Assembly (NCBI RefSeq): GCF_041146795.1
Contig: NC_135187.1
Span: 5,653,556-5,717,555 of the forward strand
DNA from: Maylandia zebra
Taxonomy: Eukaryota; Chordata; Actinopteri; Cichliformes; Cichlidae
Length of the DNA stretch: 64,000 bases
Direction: 5' to 3'
The notes beneath the pieces are model-generated. The model saw only the letters and a program-made list of their open reading frames with translations, did no database searches and was not told the origin of the DNA. Below, one piece after another: positions 31,779-43,155 of this stretch. Every line of letters starts with the position of its first letter. Position 1 is the stretch's first letter. The translations under genes were made by a program, and so were the position numbers.

Positions 31779-33060
31779 ATGGCGTGTCCCTTCCTTGAAG
31801 AGCCAGTAGATCGTGAAGCCCAAATTCTCCGCAGAGCTCTCCGCCGGGAGAGAGTGATCAGAGCGCGTTTGGACATGTTATCATTTCCTGATGATTTTCT
31901 GTGCGAACGTTACCGTTTCTCAGCACAATCTATAATTTATTTGGATAACATCCTCAGGCCATATATTACGCATGTGACACATCGTGGACATCCTCTCAGT
32001 TCTGTACATATTATTTGTATTGCACTTCGGTTTTTTGCAAACGGGAACTTTCTGTATAATATTGGTGACGCTGAGCACGTTTCCAAGGCTACCGTCTGTC
32101 GGGCAGTCAGGAATGTTACAGTTGCACTGAAACGTCTCCTGTACTCGTTTGTGGTGTTCCCCGGTCATAGACCCACAAGATTTATCAAAGAGGGATGCCA
32201 CAAAATTGCAGGTATCAGGATGACCAAAACTTAATTTATGATGTGGTGATACTTGGACTACTACTTAAATTTTACATTTATTTTCAGGGTTCCCAGGCGT
32301 GATTGGCTGTACAGATGGCACTCACATTCCAATCATTGCTCCTTCAGTAAATGAAGGAGACTATGTGAACAGGAAGTCTTTCCACAGCATTAATGTGCAG
32401 GTACATAGTTCCCTGTAGCATTTCAAACTAACAAATTATTTCATTATAGTAATGGATGCTAATTTGTGTTCTCTGCACTGTGAAGATCATATATGATGCT
32501 GCCAACATTATCACAAATGTGGAAGCCAAGTGGCCAGGCTCTGTCCATGACTCACAAATATTCCGTGAATGTACACTGAGCACAAAATTTGGACATGGTG
32601 AGTTGAGAATACTTTAAAATATATAAAGACCAATTGCTTCAGGGACATTTGAACTGAAGTGTATCCTTCTGTCTTAGGAGAGTTCACTGGCTACTTGCTT
32701 GGTGATGAGGGGTATCCATGTTTACCCTATTTGCTTACCCCTTACCCTGACCCTGAACCGGGCCCACAGCAGCGATATAATCTGGCTCATTGCAGGACAA
32801 GAGCCAGAATTGAAATGACTATCGGAATGCTTAAGGCCCGGTTCCAGTGCCTGCAAAGACTCAGGGTCACCCCAGAAAGGGCATGTGACATTATTGTGGC
32901 ATGTGTGATTCTTCACAACATTGCCACAATTAGAGGAGAACACTGTCCTTCTGAACCAGACATCAGCAGTGATCCAAACCATGAACATCCTGACCCTCCC
33001 ACGGACATACAAGATGGAAGAGCAGTCAGAGACACCATATGTCACAATCATTTCCTTTGA
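31779..33060 (+). CDS. HARBI1-type DDE transposase of H1, 4 exons
   Basis: Exons 31779-32211, 32288-32400, 32486-32597 and 32678-33060 join with correct phases into 346 residues, close to the length of HARBI1. ATG at 31779 starts [15 protein letters not shown]. Residues 1-144 form the helical N-terminal region with a helix-turn-helix ([13 protein letters not shown]). The nuclease triad is visible: Asp154 in GCTDGTHIP, Asp204 in SVHDSQIF, Glu265 in [11 protein letters not shown]. The enzyme should cut and join element ends at CWG sites, with the Myb-like partner bringing it to DNA and the nucleus, as known for Harbinger systems. Introns are GT-AG. AATAAA lies at 33088-33093. No stop or frameshift was found, so this copy could be active. 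H2 and H3 carry broken versions. Confidence 0.92.
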
Positions 33061-33149
33061 CCCATCACCTCAACATGTTGAAAGAAGAATAAACAGATTT
33101 TTTGTTCAACTGGCTTTATTGGTCGCCTGTATTTCCTGTACACAAAGTA

Positions 33150-34328
33150 TTAAAAGATGTAAACCTCATAAAGTGTCTCTGTTGCTTCCTCCTCTGTAAC
33201 AGCTGTCAATGTTTCTTCATTATTTTCCTGTAGTAAAGAAATAAACAACATTGCTGTTCTACTGTAAACTCATATAATCTGTGGAGTATTACTCACAACT
33301 GCATGTTGGTCTGGCTCAACAGGAGGCTGCACCAGATGCAGTACACCATCAACTGATAGAATATGAGGTTTATACAGGTCACTTATAACTTACAAGGGAC
33401 CAAATGGCAATTAACAAACATATACCAATCACCTTACACGTCATTGTCATTATGCTCTCAAAGACAACCAAGACTGAGGGAAGGCAAAATCAGTAGGAAA
33501 ATAACTTCACTACAAAATAATTCGTTATGGTAAAGAGTTTATCAAATGAATGAGTAGCACTGCAAAGGTGACTGTGAAGAAAGGATGTATGCACATCATG
33601 TATTATTTTGAATTTACCCCTTATGTAGGCACTTGTGTCTTGCGGGGTTATTGACTCAGAGGATGTCCCCGCAGAGATGCCTTCGGCCACAGGGCGCCCA
33701 CTGTTTTGGCTGAGGGCCAACTGCTCAGCCTCTGTGAGTGGTGGTGGTGGAGGACCCCCACCTGTTTTTCGGGCCTCCGCTTTTTTTCTGTTGGCTATAA
33801 CGGGTCACATTTGAGCATACAGAGTAAGCAAATATGTACTTGTAATGTGCTCAGATAATTTCAATAAGTGCTTACAGAAAGAAAATTAATGTAGCCTCTA
33901 ACTGCAATTGATTTACATGGGACAAACAGACCAAGCACTATGGCTCATAATACAATTACACCTTACCTGTTTGGACTATATTTTTATATTTCATTTTTAC
34001 TTGCTGCCAGGAACGTTTGGGGCCTGTTGGGTTGCACCTGCGCTCACATCACATCACAAAATAAAATGTATAAAATAACAAATAAAATAACATATGATAA
34101 AATAACGTGTTAAATGGGTGGAAATCCCTAGATCAATGTTTATATTAACACTCACGCATTGACTCTGTCGGCTATGTTTTGCCATGCATGCTCCCTTTGT
34201 TTTGCAGCTGAGGCTGTGTTACTTTTTTTCTGAGAAATTTGCATGTTATCGGCATATGCTGCCATCAGAATTTCGGCCTCAAGCGCTGTAAAATACATTG
34301 ACCACGCCTTCTTTCCCTCCGTCTCCAT
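33150..34328 (-). CDS. Myb/SANT-like DNA-binding partner protein of H1, 5 exons
   Basis: Exons on the minus strand are 34328-34156, 34037-33967, 33794-33618, 33352-33297 and 33227-33150. The joined frame is 184 residues. Exons 1-2 form a Myb/SANT-like trihelix: KKAWSMYFTALEAEILM, HAWQNIADRVNA, and PKRSWQQVKMKYKNIVQT with the spaced Trp residues. Exon 3 has a GGGPPPPPL linker and a Ser/Thr-rich stretch. The end is acidic (ENNEETLTAVTEEEATETL). Compared with H4, the last two exons (acidic plus coiled coil) have been deleted and the frame now ends VYIF-stop. Harbinger Myb proteins bind subterminal DNA and the transposase. AATAAA on this strand lies at 33115-33120, overlapping the transposase 3' region. 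Confidence 0.85.
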
Positions 34329-34994
34329 GGTGACTCGCTTAATCTGTGCTCCACTGATCAGGGCTTTATGTATCCTCGTCCGCGCGCTTCACTTGGGGTT
34401 AAAGCAACTCCGCGTTGACTGAACTACTTGTTATCAGCCTTTCTGAAACCGAATATTCCGAGTTGGACAGTTCGGGGTTACTCAACTGTGAGTGTCGTTT
34501 TTCACTCTGAGTTTTCTAAACCGGCTTCCTGAAACAGGGCCCTGGTGTGTTCGGAGAACCGGAATAGCGAGCTCAAAGTTAGCGCGATGATTTGAGCTTG
34601 GATGTCTGTGTTTCTAGCTTTGCTCCTCCCGTCTCGTTAGGTCTCATTCCTCCCAGCTGTGTTCCCCTTCTGTGTCTCATTCCCTCTGTGCATTTAAGTC
34701 TGCGTGTCTACCCCTGTATTTCTGCTGTGTGTTTCTCCATGTTCCAAGGTTTCATGGCTCAGGTTTTCATGTTTCAAGTTTCTTGTTGCAGGTTTTTGTT
34801 CTTTTCATTGTTATTTTGTAGCTGTTCCCAGTTTAGGTTTTCGTTAGTATAGTTCCCTGCAATGCTCCTCTTTGGTTTTTATGTTGCCTTTCATTGTTAA
34901 TAAATTTGATCACATCTACACTATTGTCCGTGCCTGCGTTTGGGTCCAAATTCTCCTCCTCCAGACGATTTGCCACGCAGATTGTGACAATCCT

Positions 34995-36985
34995 ATCCTA
35001 TACATATATTTTTTAAGGGGACAGTGCTCCAAGAAACTCAAGCTGATGGAAAAGAGCTCAGTTGGCTTAAATTAATTTTGTTAAATTATTCATTTATCAG
35101 GCATTTAGAGTGACATGAACATCTTTGAGAAATAAAGATCGGAGTTAATCGAGCTCACAGATTTATTTCATCCAGTTTTCTTCAGCAGGTCTCCTGTTTG
35201 TTTAGTTTTTTTTTTCTCAGTTCATAGTTTGCGTGTGTGTAATGTCCCCGATAGTTTCAGTTTACCTTCTCTGCCATATACAGCAAGTGCTGCCAAAGCA
35301 AACTCCGACATATGGACATGTAGGCAAGGCAGAAAAAATGCTTACCAATGTATCAAATAACAGAGTGAATATGGATAGCATAAAAAGTGTGTTTCGGTTG
35401 AAGTGCTTTATGAGTGCTTTAAGTGAAATAAAAACGGTGTGAGCGTGTGTAGGCGTCGTTGTTTTTACAAACCTGATCCAGTCACTCATTTGCACAGAAC
35501 AGTCAGCCAAACATCAAGTGCAGCTGACTTACTCACCCTCACATGAACAGTGGTTCATCCACATTCTTTCATCCTTCATCACAGTGTTTTTTGTTTTTGT
35601 GAAAGATGAGAAGATAAAACAGATGAACAGAAACATCTATGTCATCAGTAGAAGTGTAATAATAAGATAACTCTCTCTAAACTCTCTACATTAAAGGGAA
35701 GAACGTCATTAGCCCTGAATAGAAGAAAACAGAGGAGGATCCAGTGGTGGGGGAGGAGGTCTCCAAAAATGTAAAATACAGTAATTGAAATTAAAAAAAA
35801 AAAAAAAAACATCTTGAAGACCTGGGTCTGCTCTGTAAACGCTGAGTTTGATAGTAACACATGAACCGATTCCCCACATGATCCCGAATCAGTTAATCTT
35901 GCAGCAGATTCTTTGAGGAGGAGGAGGACTAACACCTGCAGTTCAAGATAATTCAGGAACCAGTGGTCCTAGTCTCTGGAGCTTGTTAGAGTATGTATTA
36001 TTTGTCACTGCTGTCATGCAACATTTGTAGAATAATTATAAAAATCAAAACTTCCACTAAAGTTCAGAACTTAAGCACATAACCAGAATTAAATACCACT
36101 TCTGCTCAGTGCTGTGTTCCCAGCTGTGCAATGTAACTTCATTATTTAATAGGAGATAATCTCATAATGCTGCAGCACAAAATGGTGATATTTAAAAAAA
36201 TTAAAAATACTCTGCTTCATTACAGTTGTAGATAAAACAAAGAAAACAGTCTGCTTTGATGATGACATTTTCAACTTTCCCACAGCATATCAACCCTGTT
36301 TTACCCATATCTGTAAATCTTGTTATAGAGGTAACTTTTCTATTTACTGAGATCAGCAGCAGATGGTGAAATATGAGAATCAATAAATATGTAAAAATGA
36401 CTTCTCTGTCATGGGTTTTACAGCATCATGAATCACAGGTTCTATATTGTTAATGATGGTTAGGTCATTCACTGCATCATTCAGTGAAGGATATTGAAGA
36501 TGAGAACCCCACGGGGTGTTGTCTCTATTGTCAGTTTGTCATTTTAATGTTGTTTCGGTCTAGAGTGTCATGATACAGAACTAGAATCAGAGGGTTTGGA
36601 TTGTTACACATTATCTCATCTCCACAGGGAATAAAATTGAAGGTGCTACAGAACATGGTCAAAAATTGTATCATTTACATTATTAATTGCACTTCTTCTC
36701 CTGCACTGTGAGAATTATTAGGTTTTATTGCCTTGCTCAAGCAAAGATTTTAAAAACTACCTAATGAAACAAGAAGGGATTGAGATGTCCAGGTTTCTAA
36801 CCTGTGAGGAAGATACAATTGATTGTAAAATAAGATCAACTCAAATAAATCAAGTCAAGCAATATTTTTTGCTTTTGTCTTTAACTTGCTCCTTGCTTTT
36901 GCAGATGCATGTTTTGACCTGTGCAGCTGACACAGTTGGAAACTCACCAACTTACAAACAACTCAGACATTTACACGTCTTAGTC
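34995..36985. other. No gene recognised
   Basis: AT-rich, with only short frames, none with a known motif. A poly-A run lies at about 35791-35809. Confidence 0.5.
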
Positions 36986-37214
36986 CTGGGCCCTGTTTCA
37001 GGAAGCCGGTTTAGTGGAAAAACTGAGTAAGTATACCCTGAGTTAACGAAAACTCTGGGTTTTCGGTTTCACAAAGCGAGTTCAGCTGCAGCCTGAGTGA
37101 GTCACTATGACGACACACTCCGTGAAGCTAACCTGCCCCCTAGCAGGTTTACTACAACTAACCCTGACTGTCTCCGCCCCTTTGTCGGAAACCTGACAGT
37201 AGGAAGTGTCGGAC

Positions 37215-38481
37215 ATGGCGTGCCACTTCCTTGAAGAGCCAGTAGATCGTGAAGCCCCGCAGAGCTCTCCGCCGGGAGAGAGTGATTAGAGCGCGTTTGG
37301 ACATTTTATCATTTCCTGATGATTTTCTGTGCGAACGTTACCGTTTCTCAGCACAATCTATAAGTTATTTGGATAACATCCTCAGGCCTAATATTGCTCA
37401 TGTGACACATCAAGGACATGCTCTGTTCTGTACATATTATTTGTATTGCACTTCGGTTTTTTGCAAACGGGAGCTTTCTGTATAATATTGGTGACGCTGA
37501 GCACGTTTCCAAGGCTACCGTCTGTCGGGCAGTCAGGAATGTTACAGTTGCACTGAAACGTCTCCTGTACTCGTCTGTGGTGTTCCCCGGTCATAGACCC
37601 ACAAGATTTATCAAAGAGGGATGCCACAAAATTGCAGGTATCAGGATGACCAAAACTTAATTTATGATGTGGTGATACTTGGACTACTACTTAAATTGCA
37701 CATTTATTTTCAGGGTTCCCAGGCGTGATTGGCTGTATAGATGGCACTCACATTCCAATCATTGCTCCTTCAGTAAATGAAGGAGACTATGTGAACAGGA
37801 AGTCTTTCCACAGCATTAATGTACAGGTACATAGTTCCCTGTAGCATGTCAAACTAACAAATTATTTCATTATAGTAATGGATGCTAATTTGTGTTCTCT
37901 GCACTGTGAAGATCATATGTGATGCTGCCAACATTATCACAAATGTGGAAGCCAAGTGGCCAGGCTCTGCATGACTCACAAATATTCCGTGAATGTACAC
38001 TGAGCACAAAATTTGGACATGGTGAGTTGAGAATACTTTAAAATATATAAAGACCAATTGCTTCAGGGACATTTGAACTGAAGTGTACCCTTCTGTCTTA
38101 GGAGAGTTCACTGGCTACTTGCTTGGTGATAGGGGGTATCCATGTTTACCCTATTTGCTTACCCCTTACCCTGACCCTGAACCGGGCCCACAGCAGCGAT
38201 ATAATCTGGCTAATTGCAGGACAAGAGCCAGAATTGAAATGACTATCGGAATGCTTAAGGCCCGGTTCCAGTGCCTGCAAAGACTCAGGGTCACCCCAGA
38301 AAGGGCATGTGACATTATTGTGGCATGTGTGATTCTTCACAACATTGCCACAATTAGAGGAGAACACTGTCCTTCTGAACCAAACAGCAGTGATCCAAAC
38401 CATGAACATCCTGACCCTCCCACGGACATACAAGATGGAAGCGCAGTCAGAGACACCATATGTCACAATCATTTCTTTTGA
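37215..38481 (+). pseudogene. Harbinger transposase of H2, frameshifted
   Basis: Against H1, an 8-base deletion after VDREA (near 37256), a 2-base deletion near 37422 and a 2-base deletion in exon 3 near 37970 each shift the frame. The last exon (38099-38481) is open and includes the Glu motif. It cannot make a full transposase. Confidence 0.9.
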
Positions 38482-38570
38482 CCCATCACCTCAACATGTT
38501 GAAAGAAGAATAAACAGATTTTTTGTTCAACTGGCTTTATTGGTCGCCTGTATTTCCTGTACACAAAGTA

Positions 38571-39752
38571 TTAAAAGATGTAAACCTCATAAAGTGTCTC
38601 TGTTGCTTCCTCCTCTGTAACAGCTGTCAATGTTTCTTCATTATTTTCCTGTAGTAAAGAAATAAACAACATTGCTGTTCTACTGTAAACTCATATAATC
38701 TGTGGAGTATTACTCACAACTGCATGTTGGTCTGGCTCAACAGGAGGCTGCACCAGATGCAGTACACCATCACCATCAACTGATAGAATATGAGGTTTAT
38801 ACAGGTCACTTATAACTTACAAGGGACCAAATGGCAATTAACAAACATACCTATCACCTTACACTTCATTGTCATTATGCTCTCAAAGACAACCAAGACT
38901 GAGGGAAGGCAAAATCAGTAGGAAAATAACTTCACTACAAAATAATCCATTATGGTAAAGAGTTTATCAAATGAATGTGTCGCACTGCAAAGGTGACTGT
39001 GAAGAAAGGATGTATGCACATCATGTATTATTTTGAATTTACCCCTTATGTAGGCACTTGTGTCTTGCGGGGTTATTGACTCAGAGGATGTCCCCGCAGA
39101 GATGCCTTCGGCCACAGAGCGCCCACTGTTTTGGCTGAGGGCCAACTGCTCAGCCTCTGTGAGTGGTGGTGGTGGAGGACCCCCACCTGTTTTTCGGGCC
39201 TCCGCTTTTTTTCTGTTGGCTATAACGGGCCACATTTGAGCATACAGAGTAAGCAAATATGTACTTGTAATGTGCTCAGATAATTTCAATAAGTGCTTAC
39301 AGAAAGAAAATTAATGTAGCCTCTAACTGCAATTGATTTACATCGGACAAACAGACCAAGCACTATGGCTCATACTACAATTACACCTCACCTGTTTGGA
39401 CTATATTTTTATATTTCATTTTTACTTGCTGCCAGGCACGTTTGGGGCCTGTTGGGTTGCACCTGCGCTCACATCACATCACAAAATAAAATGTATAAAA
39501 TAACAAATAAAATAACATATGATAAAATAACGTGTTAAATGGGTGGAAATCCCTCGATCAATGTTTATATTAACACTCACGCATTGACTCTGTCGGCTAT
39601 GTTTTGCCATGCATGCTCCCTGTCTTTTGCAGCTGTGGCTGTGTTACTTTTTTCCGCGGAATTTGCATGTTATCGGCATATGCTGCCATCAGAATTTCGG
39701 CCTCAAGCGCTGTAAAATACATTGACCGCGCCTTCTTTCCCTCCGTCTCCAT
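38571..39752 (-). pseudogene. Myb/SANT-like gene of H2, frameshifted in exon 1
   Basis: Same five-exon layout as H1, but one base fewer in the A-run after MQI (about 39660) shifts exon 1. Exon 3 is open. Confidence 0.85.
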
Positions 39753-40181
39753 GGTGACTCGCTTAATCTGTGCTCCGCTTATCAGGGCTTTATGTATCCT
39801 CGTCCGCGCGCTTCACTTGGGGTTAAAGCAACTCCGCGTTGACTGAACTAATTGTTATCAGCCTTTCTGAAACGGAATATTCCGAGTTGGACAGTTCGGG
39901 GTTACTCAACCGTGAGTGTCGTTTTTCACTCTGAGTTTTCCAAACCGGCTTCCTGAAACAGGGCCCTGGGCCCTATTTCAGGAAGCCGGTTTGGAAAACT
40001 CAGAGTGAAAAACGATATGCAGGGTTGAGTAACCCCGAACTGTCCAACTCGGAATATTCGGTTTCAGAAAGGCTGATAACAATTAGTTCAGTCAACGCGG
40101 AGTTGCTTTAACCCCAAGTGAAGCGCGCGGACGAGGATACATAAAGCCCTGATAAGCGGAGCACAGATTAAGCGAGTCACC

Positions 40182-41365
40182 ATGGAGACGGAGGGAAAGA
40201 AGGCGCGGTCAATGTATTTCACAGCGCTTGAGGCCGAAATTCTGATGGCAGCATATGCCGATAACATGCAAATTCCGCGGAAAAAAGTAACACAGCCACA
40301 GCTGCAAAACAAAGGGAGCATGCATGGCAAAACATAGCCGACAGAGTCAATGCGTGAGTGTTAATATAAACATTGATCTAGGGATTTCCACCCATTTAAC
40401 ACGTTATTTTATCATATGTTATTTTATTTGTTATTTTATACATTTTATTTTGTGATGTGATGTGAGCGCAGGTGCAACCCAACAGGCCCCAAACGTTCCT
40501 GGCAGCAAGTAAAAATGAAATATAAAAATATAGTCCAAACAGGTAAGGTGTAATTGTATTATGAGCCATAGTGCTTGGTCTGTTTGTCCCATGTAAATCA
40601 ATTGCAGTTAGAGGCTACATTAATTTTCTTTCTGTAAGCACTTATTGAAATTATCTGAGCACATTACAAGTACATATTTGCTTACTCTGTATGCTCAAAT
40701 GTGGCCCGTTATAGCCAACAGAAAAAAAGCGGAGGCCTGAAAAACAGGTGGGGGTCCTCCACCACCACCACTCACAGAGGCTGAGCAGTTGGCCCTCAGC
40801 CAAAACAGTGGGCGCCCTGTGGCCGAAGGCATCTCTGCGGGGACATCCTCTGAGTCAATAACCCCGCAAGACACAAGTGCCTACATAAGGGGTAAATTCA
40901 AAATAATACATGATGTGCATACATCCTTTCTTCACAGTCACCTTTGCAGTGCGACACATTCATTTGATAAACTCTTTACCATAATGAATTATTTTGTAGT
41001 GAAGTTATTTTCCTACTGATTTTGCCTTCCCTCAGTCTTGGTTGTCTTTGAGAGCATAATGACAATGAAGTGTAAGGTGATTGGTATATGTTTGTTAATT
41101 GCCATTTGGTCCCTTGTAAGTTATAAGTGACCTGTATAAACCTCATATTCTATCAGTTGATGGTGGTGGTGTACTGCATCTGGTGCAGCCTCCTGTTGAG
41201 CCAGACCAACATGCAGTTGTGAGTAATACTCCACAGATTATATGAGTTTACAGTAGAACAGCAATGTTGTCTATTTCTTTACTACAGGAAAATAATGGAG
41301 AAACATTGACAGCTGTTACAGAGGAGGAAGCAACAGAGACACTTTATGAGGTTTACATCTTTTAA
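40182..41365 (+). pseudogene. Myb/SANT-like gene of H3
   Basis: The exon layout is as in H1. Exon 1 is frameshifted at the A-run after MQIPRKK, and exon 3 has a TGA at 40738-40740 where H1 has CGA (a CpG transition). Confidence 0.88.
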
Positions 41366-41454
41366 TACTTTGTGTACAGGAAATACAGGCGACCAATAAA
41401 GCCAGTTGAACAAAAAATCTGTTTATTCTTCTTTCAACATGTTGAGGTGATGGG

Positions 41455-42731
41455 TCAAAAGAAATGATTGTGACATATGGTGTCTCTGACTGCGCTTCCA
41501 TCTTGTATGTCCGTGGGAGGGTCAGGATGTTCATGGTTTGGATCACTGCTGTTTGGTTCAGAAGGACAGTGTTCTCCTCTAATTGTGGCAATGTTGTGAA
41601 GAATCACACATGCCACAATAATGTCACATGCCCTTTCTGGGGTGACCCTGAGTCTTTGCAGGCACTGGAACCGGGCCTCAAGCATTCCGATAGACATTTC
41701 AATTCTGGCTCTTGTCCTGCAATTAGCCAGATTATATCGCTGCTGTGGGCCCGGTTCAGGGTCAGGGTAAGGGGTAAGCAAATAGGGTAAACATGGATAC
41801 CCCCTATCACCAAGCAAGTAGCCAGTGAACTCTCCTAAGACAGAAGGATACACTTCAGTTCAAATGTCCCTGAAGCAATTGGTCTTTATATATTTTAAAG
41901 TATTTTCAACTCACCATGTCCAAATTTTGTGCTCAGTGTACATTCACGGAATATTTGTGAGTCATGGACAGAGCCTGGCCACTTGGCTTCCACATTTGTG
42001 ATAATGTTGGCAGCATCATATATGATCTTCACAGTGCAGAGAACACAAATTAGCATCCATTACTATAATGAAATAATTTGTTAGTTTGAAATGCTACAGG
42101 GAACTATGTACCTGCACATTAATGCTGTGGAAAGACTTCCTGTTCACATAGTCTCCTTCATTTACTGAAGGAGCAATGATTGGAATGTGAGTGCCATCTA
42201 TACAGCCAATCACGCCTGGGAACCCTGAAAATAAATGTACAATTTAAGTAGTAGTCCAAGTATCACCACATCATAAATTAAGTTTTGGTCATCCTGATAC
42301 CTGCAATTTTGTGGCATCCCTCTTTGATAAATCTTGTGGGTCTATGACCGGGGAACACCACAAACGAGTACAGGAGACGTTTCAGTGCAACTGTAACATT
42401 CCTGACTGCCCGACAGACGGTAGCCTTGAAAACGTGCTCAGCGTCACCAATATTATACAGAAAGCTCCCGTTTGCAAAAAACCGAAGTGCAATACAAATA
42501 ATATGTAATGAACTGAGAGCATGTCAGCGATGTCACATGCGTAATATATGGCCTGAGGATGTTATCCAAATAACTTAGAGATTGTGCTGAGAAACGGTAA
42601 CGTTCGCACAGAAAATCATCAGGAAATGATAAAATGTCCAAACGCGCTCTGATCACTCTCTCCCGGCGGAGAGCTCTGCGGAGAATTTGGGCTTCACGAT
42701 CTACTGGCTCTTCAAGGAAGTGGCACGCCAT
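41455..42731 (-). pseudogene. Harbinger transposase of H3, frameshifted
   Basis: Exon 1 opens normally ([15 protein letters not shown]) but lost bases near 42525-42535, where H1 reads THRGHP, so the frame shifts. Exon 4 is open, with SIGMLEARF instead of TIGMLKARF. Confidence 0.88.
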
Positions 42732-43155
42732 GTCCGACACTTCCTACTGTCAGGTTTCCGACAAAGGGGCAGAGACAGTCAGGGTTAGTTGTAGTAAACC
42801 TGCTAGGGGGCAGGTTAGCTTCACGGCGTGTGTCGTCATAGTGACTCACTCAGGCTGCAGCTGAACTCGCTTTGTGAAACCGAAAACCCAGAGTTTTCGT
42901 TAACTCAGGGTATACTTACTCAGTTTTTCCACTAAACCGGCTTCCTGAAATAGGGCCCAGGGCCTGAGTAAGTATACCCTGAGTTAACGAAAACTCTGGG
43001 TTTTCGGTTTCACAAAGCGAGTTCAGATTAAGCCTCAGTGAGTCACTATGACGACACACTCCATGAAGCTAACCTGCCCCCTAGCAGGTTTACCACAACT
43101 AACCCTGACTGTCTCCGCCTCTTTGTCGGAAACCTGACTGTAGGAAGTGTCAGAC

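Larger units (their letters stand above)
31553..34541. mobile_element. H1: complete two-gene PIF/Harbinger transposon
   Basis: Terminal repeats are GGCCCTGTTTCAGGAAGCCG and its complement ending at 34541. The flanking triplets are CAG (31550-31552) and CTG (34542-34544). The empty site can be read in E1, where ACAACAGGTGTGTTCGG is uninterrupted (about 29966). Two convergent genes fill the element: a four-exon transposase (+) and a five-exon Myb/SANT-like gene (-), with stops 90 bases apart. Both read through intact. Confidence 0.93.
30141..34612. mobile_element. E2: second copy of the E-type Harbinger, split by H1
   Basis: The left end GGTCCGTTCTTCGTACCTCG matches the E1 end, and the whole left 1.4 kb parallels E1 (transposase N-terminal piece at 30650-30800, SINE at 31085-31305, Myb exon 1 from 31452 with a short internal deletion). 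H1 is inserted at 31553-34541. The remaining right part (34545-34612) matches the E1 right side, but the last 50 or so bases of the terminal repeat are missing. The sequence flanking E2 (TCTG on both sides) is consistent with insertion into the LTR. Confidence 0.75.
28287..34989. mobile_element. Solo LTR split by nested Harbinger insertions
   Basis: It starts TGTCACGGTTGAGG and ends AGATTGTGACA. Flanks are ATTCT (28282-28286) and ATCCT (34990-34994), a 5-bp duplication with one change. Removing E1 and E2 leaves about 670 bp in three pieces (28287-28518, 30080-30140, about 34613-34989) with an AATAAA at about 34899 near the 3' end. No gag-pol remains. Superfamily probably Ty3/gypsy, from the termini only. 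Confidence 0.7.
36989..39965. mobile_element. H2: Harbinger copy, plus orientation, both genes broken
   Basis: Terminal repeats are as in H1. CTG flanks both ends (36986-36988 and 39966-39968), the right triplet being shared with H3. It has the same gene order as H1. Confidence 0.93.
36989..42957. repeat. Large inverted repeat formed by H2 and H3
   Basis: H2 and H3 are about 3 kb each, nearly identical, in opposite orientation, with only the CTG triplet at 39966-39968 between their ends. They share changes not seen in H1 or H4 (GDRGYP for GDEGYP, GSAVRD for GRAVRD, loss of one Ile codon before SSDPNHEH). Confidence 0.9.
39969..42957. mobile_element. H3: Harbinger copy, inverted, both genes broken
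   Basis: The left end is GGCCCTATTTCAGGAAGC and the right end is its complement (ending GGGCC at 42957). The flanks are CTG (39966-39968) and CAG (42958-42960). The Myb-like gene is on the plus strand and the transposase on the minus strand. Confidence 0.93.
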
